This document shows, in pieces, positions 1-8,438 of a stretch of DNA of 64,000 nucleotides; positions within the stretch are counted from its first letter, which is position 1; every line of letters starts with the position of its first letter. The stretch spans positions 6,262,001-6,326,000 of the forward strand of contig NZ_CP102509.1 in the NCBI RefSeq assembly GCF_024611995.1, in the 5' to 3' direction. The translations under genes were made by a program, and so were the position numbers. Below the pieces are notes generated by a model. It saw only the letters and a list, made by a program, of their open reading frames with translations. It ran no database searches and was not told the DNA's origin. This DNA is from Streptomyces sp. NBC_00162. GTDB lineage: Bacteria; Actinomycetota; Actinomycetes; Streptomycetales; Streptomycetaceae.

Positions 1-2
1 AG

Positions 3-590
3 GTGACGGCCTCGCCCGAGCGGCGCCGCGAGCTCCTCGACACGGCGGCCGAGGTCTTCGCCGCCCAGGGCTACAACGCCACCACCGTCCGCAAGATCGC
101 CGACGCCGCCGGGATGCTCGCCGGCAGCCTCTATTACCACTTCGATTCCAAGGAATCGATGCTCGACGAGATCCTCTCCGCCTTCCTGACCGAACTCTGG
201 GAGGGCTACGACACCGTCCTTGCCGCCGGCCTCGGCCCCAGGGAGACCATCGAGGCCCTCGTCACCGAGTCCTTCCGCGAGATCGACCGGCACCGCGCCG
301 CCGTCGCGATCTACCAGAAGGAGTCCCGCACCCTCTCCGCGCAGCCCCGCTTCCACTACCTCTCCGACTCGCAGCAGAAGTTCGAGAAGGCCTGGCTGGG
401 GACGCTGGAGCGGGGGGTCGCCGCGCAGGTCTTCCGCGCCGACCTCGACATCCGCCTCACCTACCGCTTCGTACGCGACACGGTGTGGGTGGCGGCCTCC
501 TGGTACCGGCCGGGCGGCCAGCACAGCCCCGAGGAGATCGCCCGGCAGTACCTCTCGATGGTGCTGGACGGGATCGCCGTACGCCCCTGA
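3..590 (+). CDS. TetR-family repressor, KstR2-like
   Basis: A 195-residue TetR-type DNA-binding protein. Residues 9-55 form the helix-turn-helix domain, with the family signature TTVRKIADAAG followed by SLYYHFDSKESML; the rest is the helical ligand-binding and dimerisation half. The stop is 17 bases before the thiolase gene, so the two are probably one transcript. With the thiolase, ipdABC, echA20 and two dehydrogenases nearby, the likely role is repression of steroid-ring degradation, as KstR2 does in mycobacteria using a HIP-CoA ligand. The GTG start is at the window edge, so its ribosome-binding site cannot be checked. TetR family is certain; the KstR2 role is inferred from context. Confidence 0.85.
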   Translation: MTASPERRRELLDTAAEVFAAQGYNATTVRKIADAAGMLAGSLYYHFDSKESMLDEILSAFLTELWEGYDTVLAAGLGPRETIEALVTESFREIDRHRAAVAIYQKESRTLSAQPRFHYLSDSQQKFEKAWLGTLERGVAAQVFRADLDIRLTYRFVRDTVWVAASWYRPGGQHSPEEIARQYLSMVLDGIAVRP

Positions 591-607
591 ACCGTCAAGG
601 AGTCGTC

Positions 608-1765
608 ATGCCCGAGGCCTACATAGTCGATGCCGTACGCACCCCCGTGGGGCGCCGGAACGGCGGCCTGTCCCGGGTCCATCCCGCCGACCTGGGCGCG
701 CACGTCCTGAAGGCGCTGGTCGAGCGGTCCGGGGTGGACCCGGCCGCCGTGGAGGACGTGGTGTTCGGCTGCCTCGACACGGTGGGGCCGCAGGCCGGGG
801 ACATCGCCCGGACCGCGTGGCTCGCGGCCGGCCTGCCCGAGGAGGTGCCCGGGGTCACCGTCGACCGCCAGTGCGGGTCCTCGCAGCAGGCGGTGCACTT
901 CGCGGCGCAGGGCGTGCTCTCCGGGACCCAGGACCTGGTGGTCGCGGGCGGCACCCAGAACATGTCGATGATCCCGATCGCCTTCGCCTCCCGGCAGGCG
1001 GCCGAGCCGCTCGGCCTCACCGAGGGTCCGTTCGCGGGATCGGCCGGCTGGCGGGCCCGGTACGGCGACGCCCCGGTCAACCAGTTCCACGGCGCCCAGC
1101 TGATCGCCGAGAAGTGGGGCATCTCGCGGCGCGACATGGAGGAATTCGCGCTCCGGTCCCACCAGCGGGCGATCCGGGCGATCGACGAGGGCCGCTTCTC
1201 CCGGGAGACGGTGGCGTACGGGGACGTGGTGGCCGACGAGGGCCCGCGCCGGGACACGACGCTGGAGAAGATGGCGGGCCTGAAGCCGGTGGTCGAGGGC
1301 GGCACGATCACCGCCGCCGTCTCCTCCCAGGTCTCGGACGGCGCCGCGGCCATGCTGATCGCCTCCGAGCGGGCGGTACGGGAACACGGCCTGCGGCCGC
1401 GGGCCCGCATCCACCACCTCTCGGTCCGGGGCGAGGACCCGATCCGCATGCTGTCGGCGCCGATCCCGGCCACGGCCTACGCGCTGAAGAAGACCGGAAT
1501 GTCGCTGGCCGACATCGACCTGGTGGAGATCAACGAGGCGTTCGCCCCGGTGGTCCTGGCCTGGCTGAAGGAGACCGGGGCCGACCCGGAGAAGGTCAAC
1601 GTCAACGGCGGCGCCATCGCCCTGGGCCATCCGCTCGGCGCGACCGGCGTGAAGCTGATGACGACGCTGCTGCACGAGCTGGAGCGCACCGGCGGCCGCT
1701 TCGGCCTCCAGACCATGTGCGAGGGCGGCGGCCAGGCCAACGTGACGATCATCGAGCGGCTGTAG
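608..1765 (+). CDS. fadA6: acetyl-CoA acetyltransferase (thiolase), FadA6-like
   Basis: A 385-residue thiolase that would cleave a 3-ketoacyl-CoA with CoA, normal length for the family. The nucleophilic cysteine is C89 in VDRQCGSSQQAV. The C-terminal half has NEAFAPV, the catalytic histidine in GGAIALGHPLGATG, and the second active-site cysteine in MCEGGGQ. The ATG is preceded by AAGGAG, which favours it over upstream in-frame codons. In the mycobacterial KstR2 regulon FadA6 acts late in HIP breakdown on an open-ring CoA thioester; the nearby ipd and echA20 genes support that role here. A general beta-oxidation thiolase cannot be excluded from sequence alone. Confidence 0.88.
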   Translation: MPEAYIVDAVRTPVGRRNGGLSRVHPADLGAHVLKALVERSGVDPAAVEDVVFGCLDTVGPQAGDIARTAWLAAGLPEEVPGVTVDRQCGSSQQAVHFAAQGVLSGTQDLVVAGGTQNMSMIPIAFASRQAAEPLGLTEGPFAGSAGWRARYGDAPVNQFHGAQLIAEKWGISRRDMEEFALRSHQRAIRAIDEGRFSRETVAYGDVVADEGPRRDTTLEKMAGLKPVVEGGTITAAVSSQVSDGAAAMLIASERAVREHGLRPRARIHHLSVRGEDPIRMLSAPIPATAYALKKTGMSLADIDLVEINEAFAPVVLAWLKETGADPEKVNVNGGAIALGHPLGATGVKLMTTLLHELERTGGRFGLQTMCEGGGQANVTIIERL

Positions 1766-1788
1766 GCCCATGTCCGGGGGTGTCTTGA

Positions 1789-1812
1789 GGTCCGCCCGGC
1801 GCCGGGCGGACC
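1789..1812. terminator. perfect 24-bp palindrome after the thiolase gene
   Basis: The left half GGTCCGCCCGGC is followed directly by its exact reverse complement. A second smaller hairpin (CCTTCC/GGAAGG, 1817-1833) follows. There is no T-run, as is usual for Streptomyces terminators. It would end the regulator-thiolase transcript before the csp promoter. Confidence 0.6.
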
Positions 1813-1872
1813 GGGCCCTTCCGCGCGGGAAGGACGCAGGTCACACCCACTGATCGACACGACCGCGCCGAG

Positions 1873-1884
1873 GTGTGCTAGCTT
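1873..1884 (+). promoter_or_regulatory. probable csp promoter, extended -10
   Basis: The sequence TGTGCTAGCTT (TAGCTT at 1879-1884) resembles a vegetative extended -10 element. No convincing -35 is seen 16-18 bases upstream. It would give a leader of about 120 bases before the cold-shock gene. Confidence 0.4.
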
Positions 1885-1922
1885 AGAGCTCGTTGCAGTT
1901 GTGGTACCCATGAACTTTATGT

Positions 1923-1976
1923 GCGCCTGACGGGAATGCTCCGCAGGCGCTTTTATTGTTTTGCCGGAATCTCCGG
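1923..1976 (+). promoter_or_regulatory. structured csp leader with terminator-like hairpin
   Basis: Inside the untranslated leader, GCGCCTG (1923-1929) pairs with CAGGCGC (1944-1950) and is followed at once by TTTTATTGTTTT (1951-1962), which looks like an intrinsic terminator or attenuator. A second hairpin, CCGGA/TCCGG, lies at 1964-1976. The ribosome-binding site AGGAGA is at 2000-2005. Leader structure is a known control point of cold-shock genes; attenuation here is an inference. Confidence 0.5.
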
Positions 1977-2011
1977 ATGGGGCCCTTTGCCGCCTATTCA
2001 GGAGATTCAAA

Positions 2012-2218
2012 ATGGCACTTGGCACCGTGAAGTGGTTCAACTCGGAAAAGGGCTTCGGCTTCATCGAGCAGGACGGTGGCGGCCCGGACGTCTTCGCCCA
2101 CTACTCGAACATCGCCACCCAGGGCTTCCGTGAGCTCCAGGAGGGTCAGCGCGTCTCCTTCGACGTGACCCAGGGCCAGAAGGGCCCCCAGGCGGAGAAC
2201 ATCCTCCCCGCCAACTAA
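2012..2218 (+). CDS. cspA: cold-shock protein, CspA family
   Basis: A 68-residue single cold-shock-domain protein, the usual size. RNP1 (KGFGFIEQ) and RNP2 (DVFAHYS) are intact, giving an OB-fold that binds single-stranded RNA or DNA and unwinds RNA structure. The ATG was chosen because AGGAGA lies 6 bases upstream and the protein then begins [10 protein letters not shown], as the family does. A long structured leader precedes it and a strong hairpin follows, then a DEAD-box helicase gene. The csp-helicase pairing suggests a shared role in RNA remodelling. The gene splits the steroid module and probably has an unrelated housekeeping role. Confidence 0.95.
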   Translation: MALGTVKWFNSEKGFGFIEQDGGGPDVFAHYSNIATQGFRELQEGQRVSFDVTQGQKGPQAENILPAN

Positions 2219-2230
2219 GTATTTCAGCTC

Positions 2231-2264
2231 GCCGGGGTCCGCACCGTGAGGTGCGGGCCCCGGC
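2231..2264 (+). terminator. hairpin between csp and helicase genes
   Basis: A 15-bp stem with one G-U pair, loop GTGA, begins 12 bases after the csp stop and is followed by TTGTCTGCTGTTT. It would end or reduce readthrough into the helicase gene. Confidence 0.7.
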
Positions 2265-2319
2265 TTGTCTGCTGTTTCGACCTTTGTTTTACCTGCCGGT
2301 TTCAGGAGGGCTTTCTCGC

Positions 2320-3996
2320 ATGACCCAATCCAGCTCCGCACGACCCAGCCGCCGCCCCACCCGGGGTCGAGGTGCGGCCCAGGGGCGTCCGAAGTCTGGC
2401 GCGGGACGGCAGAAGTCCGCCCCCGTTGCCAGGCCCCAAGAATTCACCATGCCCGAACCGCTGACCCCGGCGCTCCCGCCGGTCGCCGCGTTCGAGGACA
2501 TGGACATGCCCGAGGCGCTGCTGAAGACCCTCGCCGCCCAGGGCGTCACCGAGCCGTTCCCGATCCAGGCCGCGACGCTGCCGAACTCCCTCGCCGGCCG
2601 TGACCTGCTCGGCCGCGGCCGCACCGGCTCCGGCAAGACGCTGGCCTTCGGCCTGGCGCTGCTGGCCCGCACCGCCGGCCACCGCGCGCAGCCGAAGCAG
2701 CCGCTCGCCCTGGTCCTCGTACCGACCCGTGAGCTCGCGCAGCAGGTGACCGACGCCCTGGCCCCGTACGCCACGGCCGTCAACCTGCGCATCGCGACCG
2801 TCGTCGGCGGCATGTCGATCAACCGGCAGTCGGGCGCCCTGCGCCGCGGCGCCGAGGTGCTCGTCGCCACCCCCGGCCGTCTGAAGGACCTCATCGACCG
2901 GGGTGACGCCGACCTCTCGCAGGTCGCGATCACCGTCCTGGACGAGGCCGACCAGATGACCGACATGGGCTTCATGCCGCAGGTCACCGCGCTGCTCAAG
3001 CAGGTGCGGGCGGACGGCCAGACCATGCTGTTCTCGGCGACGCTGGACAAGAACATCGACAAGCTCGTCAAGATGTTCCTGCACGACCCGGTCGCCTTCT
3101 CCGTCGACCCGTCCGCCGGTGCGGTCAGCACGATGGAGCACCACGTCCTGTACGTCCTGGACGAGACCGACAAGAAGGCCGTGGCGACGCGTATAGCCGC
3201 TCGCGACGGCCGGGTGATCATGTTCGTCGACACCAAGCGCGGCGTGGACCGCATGGTCAAGAAGCTGCTGGCGGACGGCGTCCGCGCCTCCGGCCTGCAC
3301 GGCGGGCGCTCGCAGCCGCAGCGCAACCGCACCCTCGACTGGTTCAAGACGGGCGAGGTCACCGCGCTGGTGGCCACGAACGTCGCGGCGCGCGGCATCC
3401 ACATCGACGACCTCGACCTCGTCGTCAACGTGGACCCGCCGACCGACCACAAGGACTACCTGCACCGCGGCGGCCGTACCGCCCGCGCCGGTGAGTCCGG
3501 CAGCGTGGTCACCCTGGTGCTGCCCGACCAGAAGCGGGACATGACCCGCCTCATGTCGGACGCCGGGATCTCCCCGCGCACCGCGCAGATCAGGTCCTCC
3601 GACGCGGAGCTGGCCCGGCTGACCGGCGCCAAGGAGCCCTCGGGCATCCCGGTGGTGCTGGACGTGCCGCAGCCGACCGCGCCGAAGCCCCGCAACGGCT
3701 CCGGCTCGGGCTCCGGCTCGCGCCGCCGCTCCGGCGGACCCCGTACCGGCTCCGCCACGGGCGGCGCCCCGGCAGCCGGCGGCCGCGGCCGCCGCTCCGG
3801 CGGTGGCGGCTCCGGGCAGGCCCCGGCGGCCTCCGGGTCGGGCCAGGCCCGTCGTGGCCAGGGCAGCGGCGGCGGGGCCACCGGCTCCGCCGGCCAGGGC
3901 CGGCGTACCGGGGGCGGCGCCGCCGGTGGCGCGGCCGCGGCTTCCGCGCGCAGCCGGGTCGGCTCCGGCGGCCAGGGCCGCCGTCGGGCGGTCTGA
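2320..3996 (+). CDS. DEAD-box RNA helicase
   Basis: A 558-residue ATP-dependent RNA helicase of the RhlE/DeaD type. It has a Q motif (FPIQAATLP), Walker A GRTGSGKT near residue 100, DEAD near residue 208, SAT near 240, and C-terminal core motifs ending in HRGGRTARAG. From about residue 455 to the end the chain is a low-complexity Gly/Ser/Arg-rich tail, typical of RNA-binding extensions in actinobacterial helicases. The ATG at 2320 has AGGAGGG at 2304-2310; the longer reading frame from 2251 starts inside the csp terminator. It lies directly behind the cold-shock gene, which suggests joint action on structured RNA. Confidence 0.93.
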   Translation: MTQSSSARPSRRPTRGRGAAQGRPKSGAGRQKSAPVARPQEFTMPEPLTPALPPVAAFEDMDMPEALLKTLAAQGVTEPFPIQAATLPNSLAGRDLLGRGRTGSGKTLAFGLALLARTAGHRAQPKQPLALVLVPTRELAQQVTDALAPYATAVNLRIATVVGGMSINRQSGALRRGAEVLVATPGRLKDLIDRGDADLSQVAITVLDEADQMTDMGFMPQVTALLKQVRADGQTMLFSATLDKNIDKLVKMFLHDPVAFSVDPSAGAVSTMEHHVLYVLDETDKKAVATRIAARDGRVIMFVDTKRGVDRMVKKLLADGVRASGLHGGRSQPQRNRTLDWFKTGEVTALVATNVAARGIHIDDLDLVVNVDPPTDHKDYLHRGGRTARAGESGSVVTLVLPDQKRDMTRLMSDAGISPRTAQIRSSDAELARLTGAKEPSGIPVVLDVPQPTAPKPRNGSGSGSGSRRRSGGPRTGSATGGAPAAGGRGRRSGGGGSGQAPAASGSGQARRGQGSGGGATGSAGQGRRTGGGAAGGAAAASARSRVGSGGQGRRRAV

Positions 3997-4014
3997 CACC
4001 CGTAGAGACGTATG

Positions 4015-4055
4015 ACGACGCCGGGCAGTGCTTTGTGAGCACTGCCCGGCGTCGT
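4015..4055. terminator. bidirectional terminator, 18-bp perfect stem
   Basis: The arms at 4015-4032 and 4038-4055 are exact reverse complements around the loop TTGTG. The hairpin sits between the convergent helicase and phosphatase genes, so it can serve both. Confidence 0.88.
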
Positions 4056-4063
4056 GCTGTCCG

Positions 4064-4993
4064 CTAGCGGACCATCTTGTTCTGGAGCCTCGCCAGCGTC
4101 CGCAGGTCCAGGCCGAGGCCGTCCGTCAGGTAGCCGTAGAAGCTTCCGTAGTCGGCCTCCAGCTGCGCCGTCGCGGAGTCCAGGTAGTCCTGGCGGACCT
4201 CCTGGAGCGGGATCAGCAGGTCCGGGTTCTGCATCCGCCCGGACTGCTTGAGGCCCGCCCGCAGCTGGGCGTCGTACGCGGCGCGGAAGGTGTTCGACGC
4301 CAGGTAGTCGCGTCCGGCGGCGTCCTCGGGGACCGCCAGCGCGCGCAGCAGGACGTAGCTCATCCAGCCGGTGCGGTCCTTGCCGGAGGTGCAGTGGAAC
4401 AGGAGCGGGCCCTGCCCGCCGTCCGCGATCTCCCGCAGGGTCGCCGCGAACTGCGCCCGGTTCTCGGGGCTGGTCACGAAGGTGCGGTAGATGTCGCGCA
4501 TGTAGGCCTCGGCGCGGCCGCCGCCGAGCATCTGCTCCTGCTTGACGGGGTCACCGCTGGAGATCGCGCCGACGAGGGTCCCGTAGAGGCCGAGGTCGCT
4601 GACCGGGCGCGAGGTGGCAGAGAGCCCGGGCGGCAGCTTGTCGGCGCCGTCGTACTGGAGCTCCATCGGGATGCGGAAGTCGACGACCTTCGTGAGGCCG
4701 AGACCGGAGACGGTGGTGAGGTCCGCGGCGGTCAGCTTGCTCAGCGCGTCGGACCGGTAGACCAGCCCCTGGCGGACCTGCCCGCCGGTGTAGGTGCGGT
4801 AGCCGCCGATGTCCCGGACGTTGACGGCGCCCTGGAGGGGGATCTGGCGGATCGCCTCGGCCCGCAGGTGGTGGCGGAAGCCCGCGCCGGCCGCCGGCGC
4901 CGCGGCGGCGGTGGCGGAGGCGGCGGGCAGGGTCCCGACGGCGAGGGCGGCGGCGGCCGCAGCGGTCGCCAGGCGGATTCTGGCACGGCTCAT
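4064..4993 (-). CDS. secreted protein-tyrosine phosphatase
   Basis: A 309-residue cysteine phosphatase of the bacterial PtpB/LipA-like type. Residues 1-34 are an alanine-rich signal peptide with an arginine at position 3. The P-loop HCTSGKDRTGW occupies residues 200-210, with nucleophile C201 and phosphate-binding R207. The family N-terminal motif NVRDIGGYRT is at 58-67. In this family the Lys-Asp after the Gly often goes with phosphoinositide as well as phosphotyrosine activity, so the substrate is open. It is 30 bases upstream of ipdC on the same strand order but shows no functional link to steroid breakdown. Confidence 0.88.
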   Translation of the reverse strand: MSRARIRLATAAAAAALAVGTLPAASATAAAAPAAGAGFRHHLRAEAIRQIPLQGAVNVRDIGGYRTYTGGQVRQGLVYRSDALSKLTAADLTTVSGLGLTKVVDFRIPMELQYDGADKLPPGLSATSRPVSDLGLYGTLVGAISSGDPVKQEQMLGGGRAEAYMRDIYRTFVTSPENRAQFAATLREIADGGQGPLLFHCTSGKDRTGWMSYVLLRALAVPEDAAGRDYLASNTFRAAYDAQLRAGLKQSGRMQNPDLLIPLQEVRQDYLDSATAQLEADYGSFYGYLTDGLGLDLRTLARLQNKMVR

Positions 4994-5023
4994 GGAGGCA
5001 ACTCCCGTGACGGAGAAGGGGGA

Positions 5024-6097
5024 TCACCCTGGTGGTGGCAGGGTGCGGAGCGAGTGCAGTGCTTCGAGTGCCTGTTGTGCCTCGGCCATGACGCGGGAGA
5101 CGAGCTCCGCACAGGACGGGAGATCCTCGATCACGCCCGCGATCTGGCCCGATGCCATGACGCCGAGGTCCGTACGGCCCTCGACCATGGACGCCTTGAG
5201 GAGCATGGGGGTGTTCGCGGCGAGCAGCACCTGGCTCCACGACAGGTCCTTGCCGTGCTTCATCGCGAGACCGTCGCGCACCATCTGCGGCCAGCTCAGG
5301 CCGGACAGTTTCCGGAAGCCCGCCGCGTGCCGGACCGCCCGCACCAGCGCCCTGGCGCGGCCCGCCCGCTCCAGGGAGTCGACCAGCTCGGTGCGCAGCA
5401 TCCGGTGCGGCAGCCCGTCGACGGCCGTGGTGACGGTGACGTCCTTGACCGTGGCCTTCAGGTACTCGGCCTTGACCGCGTCCGGGACGGTGGAGTCCGA
5501 GGTCAGCAGGAACCGGGTGCCCATCGCGATGCCGGCGGCCCCGTACGCCAGGGCCGCGACCAGGCCGCGGCCGTCGGCGAAACCGCCCGCCGCGACCACC
5601 GGGATGTCCACGGCGTCGACGACCTGCGGCAGCAGTACGGTCGTGGCCACGTCCCCGGTGTGCCCGCCGCCCTCCCCGCCCTGCACGATCACCGCGTCGG
5701 CGCCCCAGGCGGCCACCTTCTCGGCGTGCCGCCGGGCCCCGATCGAGGGGATGACGACCACGCCCGCGTCCTTGAGCCGCGCGATCAGCTCCCGGGAGGG
5801 CGCGAGGGCGAACGAAGCCACCCGTACCCCCTCGTCGATGATCAGCTGGGCGCGTTCGGCCGCGTCCCCGGCGTCCGCACGCAGGTTGACCCCGAAGGGC
5901 GTGCCCTCCGGGACCCGGGACCTGACCTCCCGGACCGCCGACCGCAGCTGATCCACGGTCATCGTCGCCGAGGCCAGGATCCCCAGGGCCCCGGCGCCCG
6001 CCGCGGCCGACACCAGGCGGGGTCCGGCGACCCAGCCCATGCCCGTCTGCACGATCGGGTGCGCTACCCCGACCAGCTTGGTGAATGCCGTCTCCAT
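5024..6097 (-). CDS. ipdC: flavin-dependent nitronate monooxygenase-like enzyme, IpdC-like
   Basis: A 357-residue FMN-dependent TIM-barrel protein of the 2-nitropropane dioxygenase family. The N-terminal PIVQTGMGWVAGPRLVSAAAGAGALG, the central QGGEGGGHTG and the phosphate-binding AAGGFADGRG are family hallmarks. It lies 4 bases downstream of ipdB on the same strand, as the third gene of the echA20-ipdA-ipdB-ipdC unit. The same order occurs in the KstR2 regulon, where IpdC (Rv3553) takes part in redox processing of the HIP rings. The generic annotation nitronate monooxygenase is therefore probably misleading. Assignment depends mainly on gene order. Confidence 0.82.
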   Translation of the reverse strand: METAFTKLVGVAHPIVQTGMGWVAGPRLVSAAAGAGALGILASATMTVDQLRSAVREVRSRVPEGTPFGVNLRADAGDAAERAQLIIDEGVRVASFALAPSRELIARLKDAGVVVIPSIGARRHAEKVAAWGADAVIVQGGEGGGHTGDVATTVLLPQVVDAVDIPVVAAGGFADGRGLVAALAYGAAGIAMGTRFLLTSDSTVPDAVKAEYLKATVKDVTVTTAVDGLPHRMLRTELVDSLERAGRARALVRAVRHAAGFRKLSGLSWPQMVRDGLAMKHGKDLSWSQVLLAANTPMLLKASMVEGRTDLGVMASGQIAGVIEDLPSCAELVSRVMAEAQQALEALHSLRTLPPPG

Positions 6098-6101
6098 CGG
6101 C

Positions 6102-6824
6102 TCAGACCCGCACTTCGCGGTCGCGCAGGCCCTTGGGGTCGATGACCTCGCGGATCAGGCGCAGCTCCTCGGCGGTCGGCTCCCGCGTGTACGGGACCTG
6201 GCCGTCGACGGCCAGGTCGAAGCCGGTGGCCGCCCGGACCTGATCGATGGTGACCCCGGGGTGGACGGAGACCAGGCGCATCGAGCGGTCGGGGCCGGTG
6301 AAGTCGAAGACGCCGAGATCGCTGACCACCCGGGGCAGGCGGTGGTAGCGGGTCACCCCGGCCGCCTCGGCGCGGTCGTAGCCGACGCCGCTGACCATGT
6401 CGACCCGCTCGACGAAGACCCGGGTGGAGTGCTTGGGGATCCAGTAACTCACCGGGTTGTTGAGGGTGTTGACGGGCGCCCCGCGCACCCCGAGGAGCTG
6501 GCGGGCAGGCTTCGCCCAGTCGCCGATGCAGGAGATGTTCTGGTTGCCGAAACGGTCGATCTGGCTGGCGCCCATCATCACGTGGCGCCTGCCGCCGGTG
6601 ACCATGGTCAGGTGGCGCCGGTACGGGAGCCAGCCCTCGGCCGTGCCGTCGAGTCCGACGAGCATGGCCTCGCCGTCGGTCATGAGCAGGTCGGGGGAGA
6701 AGGTCCGCTTCGCGAGCCGGGCACCGAAGGAGGGGACCAGGCCCATCGGGCTGGCGAGCACCTCGCCGTTGTCGCGCCAGGCCTCGGCGCATGAGATCAC
6801 ACAGTATTCCGAACGACTGATCAC
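6102..6824 (-). CDS. ipdB: CoA-transferase family beta subunit, IpdB-like
   Basis: A 240-residue small subunit of a heterodimeric class I CoA-transferase-fold enzyme. It contains the family stretch SFGARLAKRTFSPDL and the conserved DRFGNQN and GVGYDR regions. In steroid degraders IpdA and IpdB together act as a ring-opening hydrolase on a C-ring CoA thioester (COCHEA-CoA) and do not move CoA. The GTG at 6824 overlaps the ipdA stop as GTGA, implying coupled translation and equal subunit amounts; an upstream in-frame extension belongs to ipdA in another frame. Confidence 0.87.
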   Translation of the reverse strand: MISRSEYCVISCAEAWRDNGEVLASPMGLVPSFGARLAKRTFSPDLLMTDGEAMLVGLDGTAEGWLPYRRHLTMVTGGRRHVMMGASQIDRFGNQNISCIGDWAKPARQLLGVRGAPVNTLNNPVSYWIPKHSTRVFVERVDMVSGVGYDRAEAAGVTRYHRLPRVVSDLGVFDFTGPDRSMRLVSVHPGVTIDQVRAATGFDLAVDGQVPYTREPTAEELRLIREVIDPKGLRDREVRV

Positions 6825-7672
6825 TGCTGCTCCTCGTGCCAGGTCCGGACGGCGGACTGGTAGTCGTGCTCGCTCGCCCCCGACAGGAAGCGCTCGGCGA
6901 ACTCGGGCCAGGGGGTGGTCGCGTAGAGCTTCTGGAAGGCCTCGTCGCGGTCGTAGTCGGGGACGCAGGAGGTGAAGTGCGCGCCGTTCGGGGTCTCGAT
7001 GACCCCGGTGACGGAGTGCCGGCTGACGAGGAGGGACTGCGGGGGACCGGCCTTGGTGAGCTCGGCGGTCTCCACGAGCTGTTCGCAGGAGACGTACGCG
7101 GCGTCGGCGGCCTCGCAGAACAGGTCGTCGAAGTACGGGTCCGGGCCCAGGTACTGGGCGTTGCCGAGGCGGTCGGCGCGGCTCAGGTGGACCAGGGCGG
7201 CGTCCATCCGCAGGGCCGGGACGGCGACGAGCTCCTCGCCGTCGGCGTACGGGGAGGTGACGGTCCGAAGCTCCGGGTTGACCCGCATCACGTCGGAGCC
7301 GAGGCCGGCCCGGACGGGGAGGAACGGCAGCCGGTTGGCGGCGGCGTGCAGGCCCCACATGAACATGGCCTCGTCGAGCTCGGTGAGGGTGAAGGCGGCG
7401 CGCTCGCGGGCGGCCCGGAAATGGGGCTCCAGCGGGATCGAGTCGAGGGTGGCGAAGGGGGCGACGAGCCTGCGGATCCGGCCCGCGGCGGCCAGCAGGC
7501 CCACGTCGGGGCCGCCGTACGAGATCACCGTGAGATCGGTGATCTCGGAGCGGAGCAGTGCTCGCACCAGGGCCATGGGCTTGCGCCGCGAGCCCCAGCC
7601 GCCGATGCCGAGGGTCATCCCGCTGCGCAGCTGCCCGACCACCTCTTCGGGGGTCATGCTCTTGTCGGTCAT
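6821..7672 (-). CDS. ipdA: CoA-transferase family alpha subunit, IpdA-like
   Basis: A 283-residue large subunit partner of IpdB. The N-terminal LRSGMTLGIGGWGSRRKPMALVRAL is the CoA-transferase alpha signature, and ISYGGPDVGLLAAAGRI follows. Its ATG overlaps the echA20 stop by four bases (ATGA), and its own stop overlaps the ipdB start. This tight chain supports one transcript, echA20-ipdA-ipdB-ipdC. By analogy with the KstR2 regulon it opens the last steroid ring. An acyl-CoA:3-ketoacid transferase role is the alternative. Confidence 0.87.
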   Translation of the reverse strand: MTDKSMTPEEVVGQLRSGMTLGIGGWGSRRKPMALVRALLRSEITDLTVISYGGPDVGLLAAAGRIRRLVAPFATLDSIPLEPHFRAARERAAFTLTELDEAMFMWGLHAAANRLPFLPVRAGLGSDVMRVNPELRTVTSPYADGEELVAVPALRMDAALVHLSRADRLGNAQYLGPDPYFDDLFCEAADAAYVSCEQLVETAELTKAGPPQSLLVSRHSVTGVIETPNGAHFTSCVPDYDRDEAFQKLYATTPWPEFAERFLSGASEHDYQSAVRTWHEEQQ

Positions 7673-8418
7673 GAACTCGCTTCCTTCCCGAAGGTGTCGC
7701 GGACCCGGTCGGCGACCCCGCTGAGGTTGGCCTCGAAGGTGAAGCCCTGCTCGAAGCGGTAGCTGCGGCGCACGTCGACCGGGTCGATGCCGTTGATGGC
7801 CGCCTTGGCCAGCCGGATCAGGTAGCCGTCCTTCCGGGCGATCTCGGCGGCCAGTTCCAGGGCGGCGGCCCGCAGTTCCCCGCGGGGGACCACCTTCCAG
7901 ACCGAGCCGTGCGCGTGCAGTTCGGCCGCGGTCGCGGTGCGCGAGGTGTAGTACAGCGCGCGCATCAGGTGCTGCGGCACGAGGCGGGCCAGGTGGGTGG
8001 CGGCGCCCAGCGCGCCCCGGTCCAGCTCGGGCAGTCCGAAGGTCGCGTCCTCGCTCGCCACGATCGCGTCGGCGTTGCCGACGAGGCCGATGCCGCCGCC
8101 CAGGCAGAACCCGTTCACGGCCGCGACCACCGGCACCTCGCACTCGTACACGGCGGCGAAGGCCTCGTAGCAGCCCCGGTTGGCGCCGATGAGCGAGGCG
8201 TGGCCGGCGTCGCGCTGCATCTCCTTGATGTCGACGCCGGCGTTGAAGCCCCGGCCCTCGGAGGCGAGGACTACGCATCGGACCTCGGGGTCGCGGCCGG
8301 CGCTGCGCAGGGCGTCGGCGAGGTCGTACCAGCCCTGCACGGGGAGCGCGTTGACGGGTGGGAAGTCGACTGTGACGAGTGCGATGCCCTTGCCCGGGCT
8401 CGAGGTGGAGACACCCAT
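7669..8418 (-). CDS. echA20: enoyl-CoA hydratase/isomerase family protein, EchA20-like
   Basis: A 249-residue crotonase-fold protein. It has the oxyanion-hole segments VLASEGRGFNAGVDIKEM and AVNGFCLGGGIGLV. In mycobacterial steroid breakdown EchA20 hydrolyses and opens the D ring of a HIP-derived CoA ester, although it looks like a hydratase. I chose the ATG at 8418: the longer form from 8448 would run into the operator palindrome, and the protein then begins MGVSTSSPGKGIALVTVD, with the first crotonase strand right after. First gene of the minus-strand unit, divergent from two dehydrogenase genes. Confidence 0.85.
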   Translation of the reverse strand: MGVSTSSPGKGIALVTVDFPPVNALPVQGWYDLADALRSAGRDPEVRCVVLASEGRGFNAGVDIKEMQRDAGHASLIGANRGCYEAFAAVYECEVPVVAAVNGFCLGGGIGLVGNADAIVASEDATFGLPELDRGALGAATHLARLVPQHLMRALYYTSRTATAAELHAHGSVWKVVPRGELRAAALELAAEIARKDGYLIRLAKAAINGIDPVDVRRSYRFEQGFTFEANLSGVADRVRDTFGKEASS

Positions 8419-8438
8419 GAGAGGATCAGCTACCTTTC

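Noticed and set aside
220..1788. A 522-codon frame across the TetR and thiolase genes
   Set aside because: Its product is an Arg/Pro/Gly-rich shadow of the real genes in another frame, a common effect of GC-rich codons.
5024..6097. Nitroalkane detoxification as the role of the nitronate monooxygenase-like gene
   Set aside because: It sits 4 bases from ipdB in the echA20-ipdAB unit, so the IpdC role in steroid breakdown is a better explanation.
4028..6145. A 705-codon plus-strand frame opposite the phosphatase and ipdC
   Set aside because: No domain and odd composition; the minus-strand genes explain the region with clear motifs.
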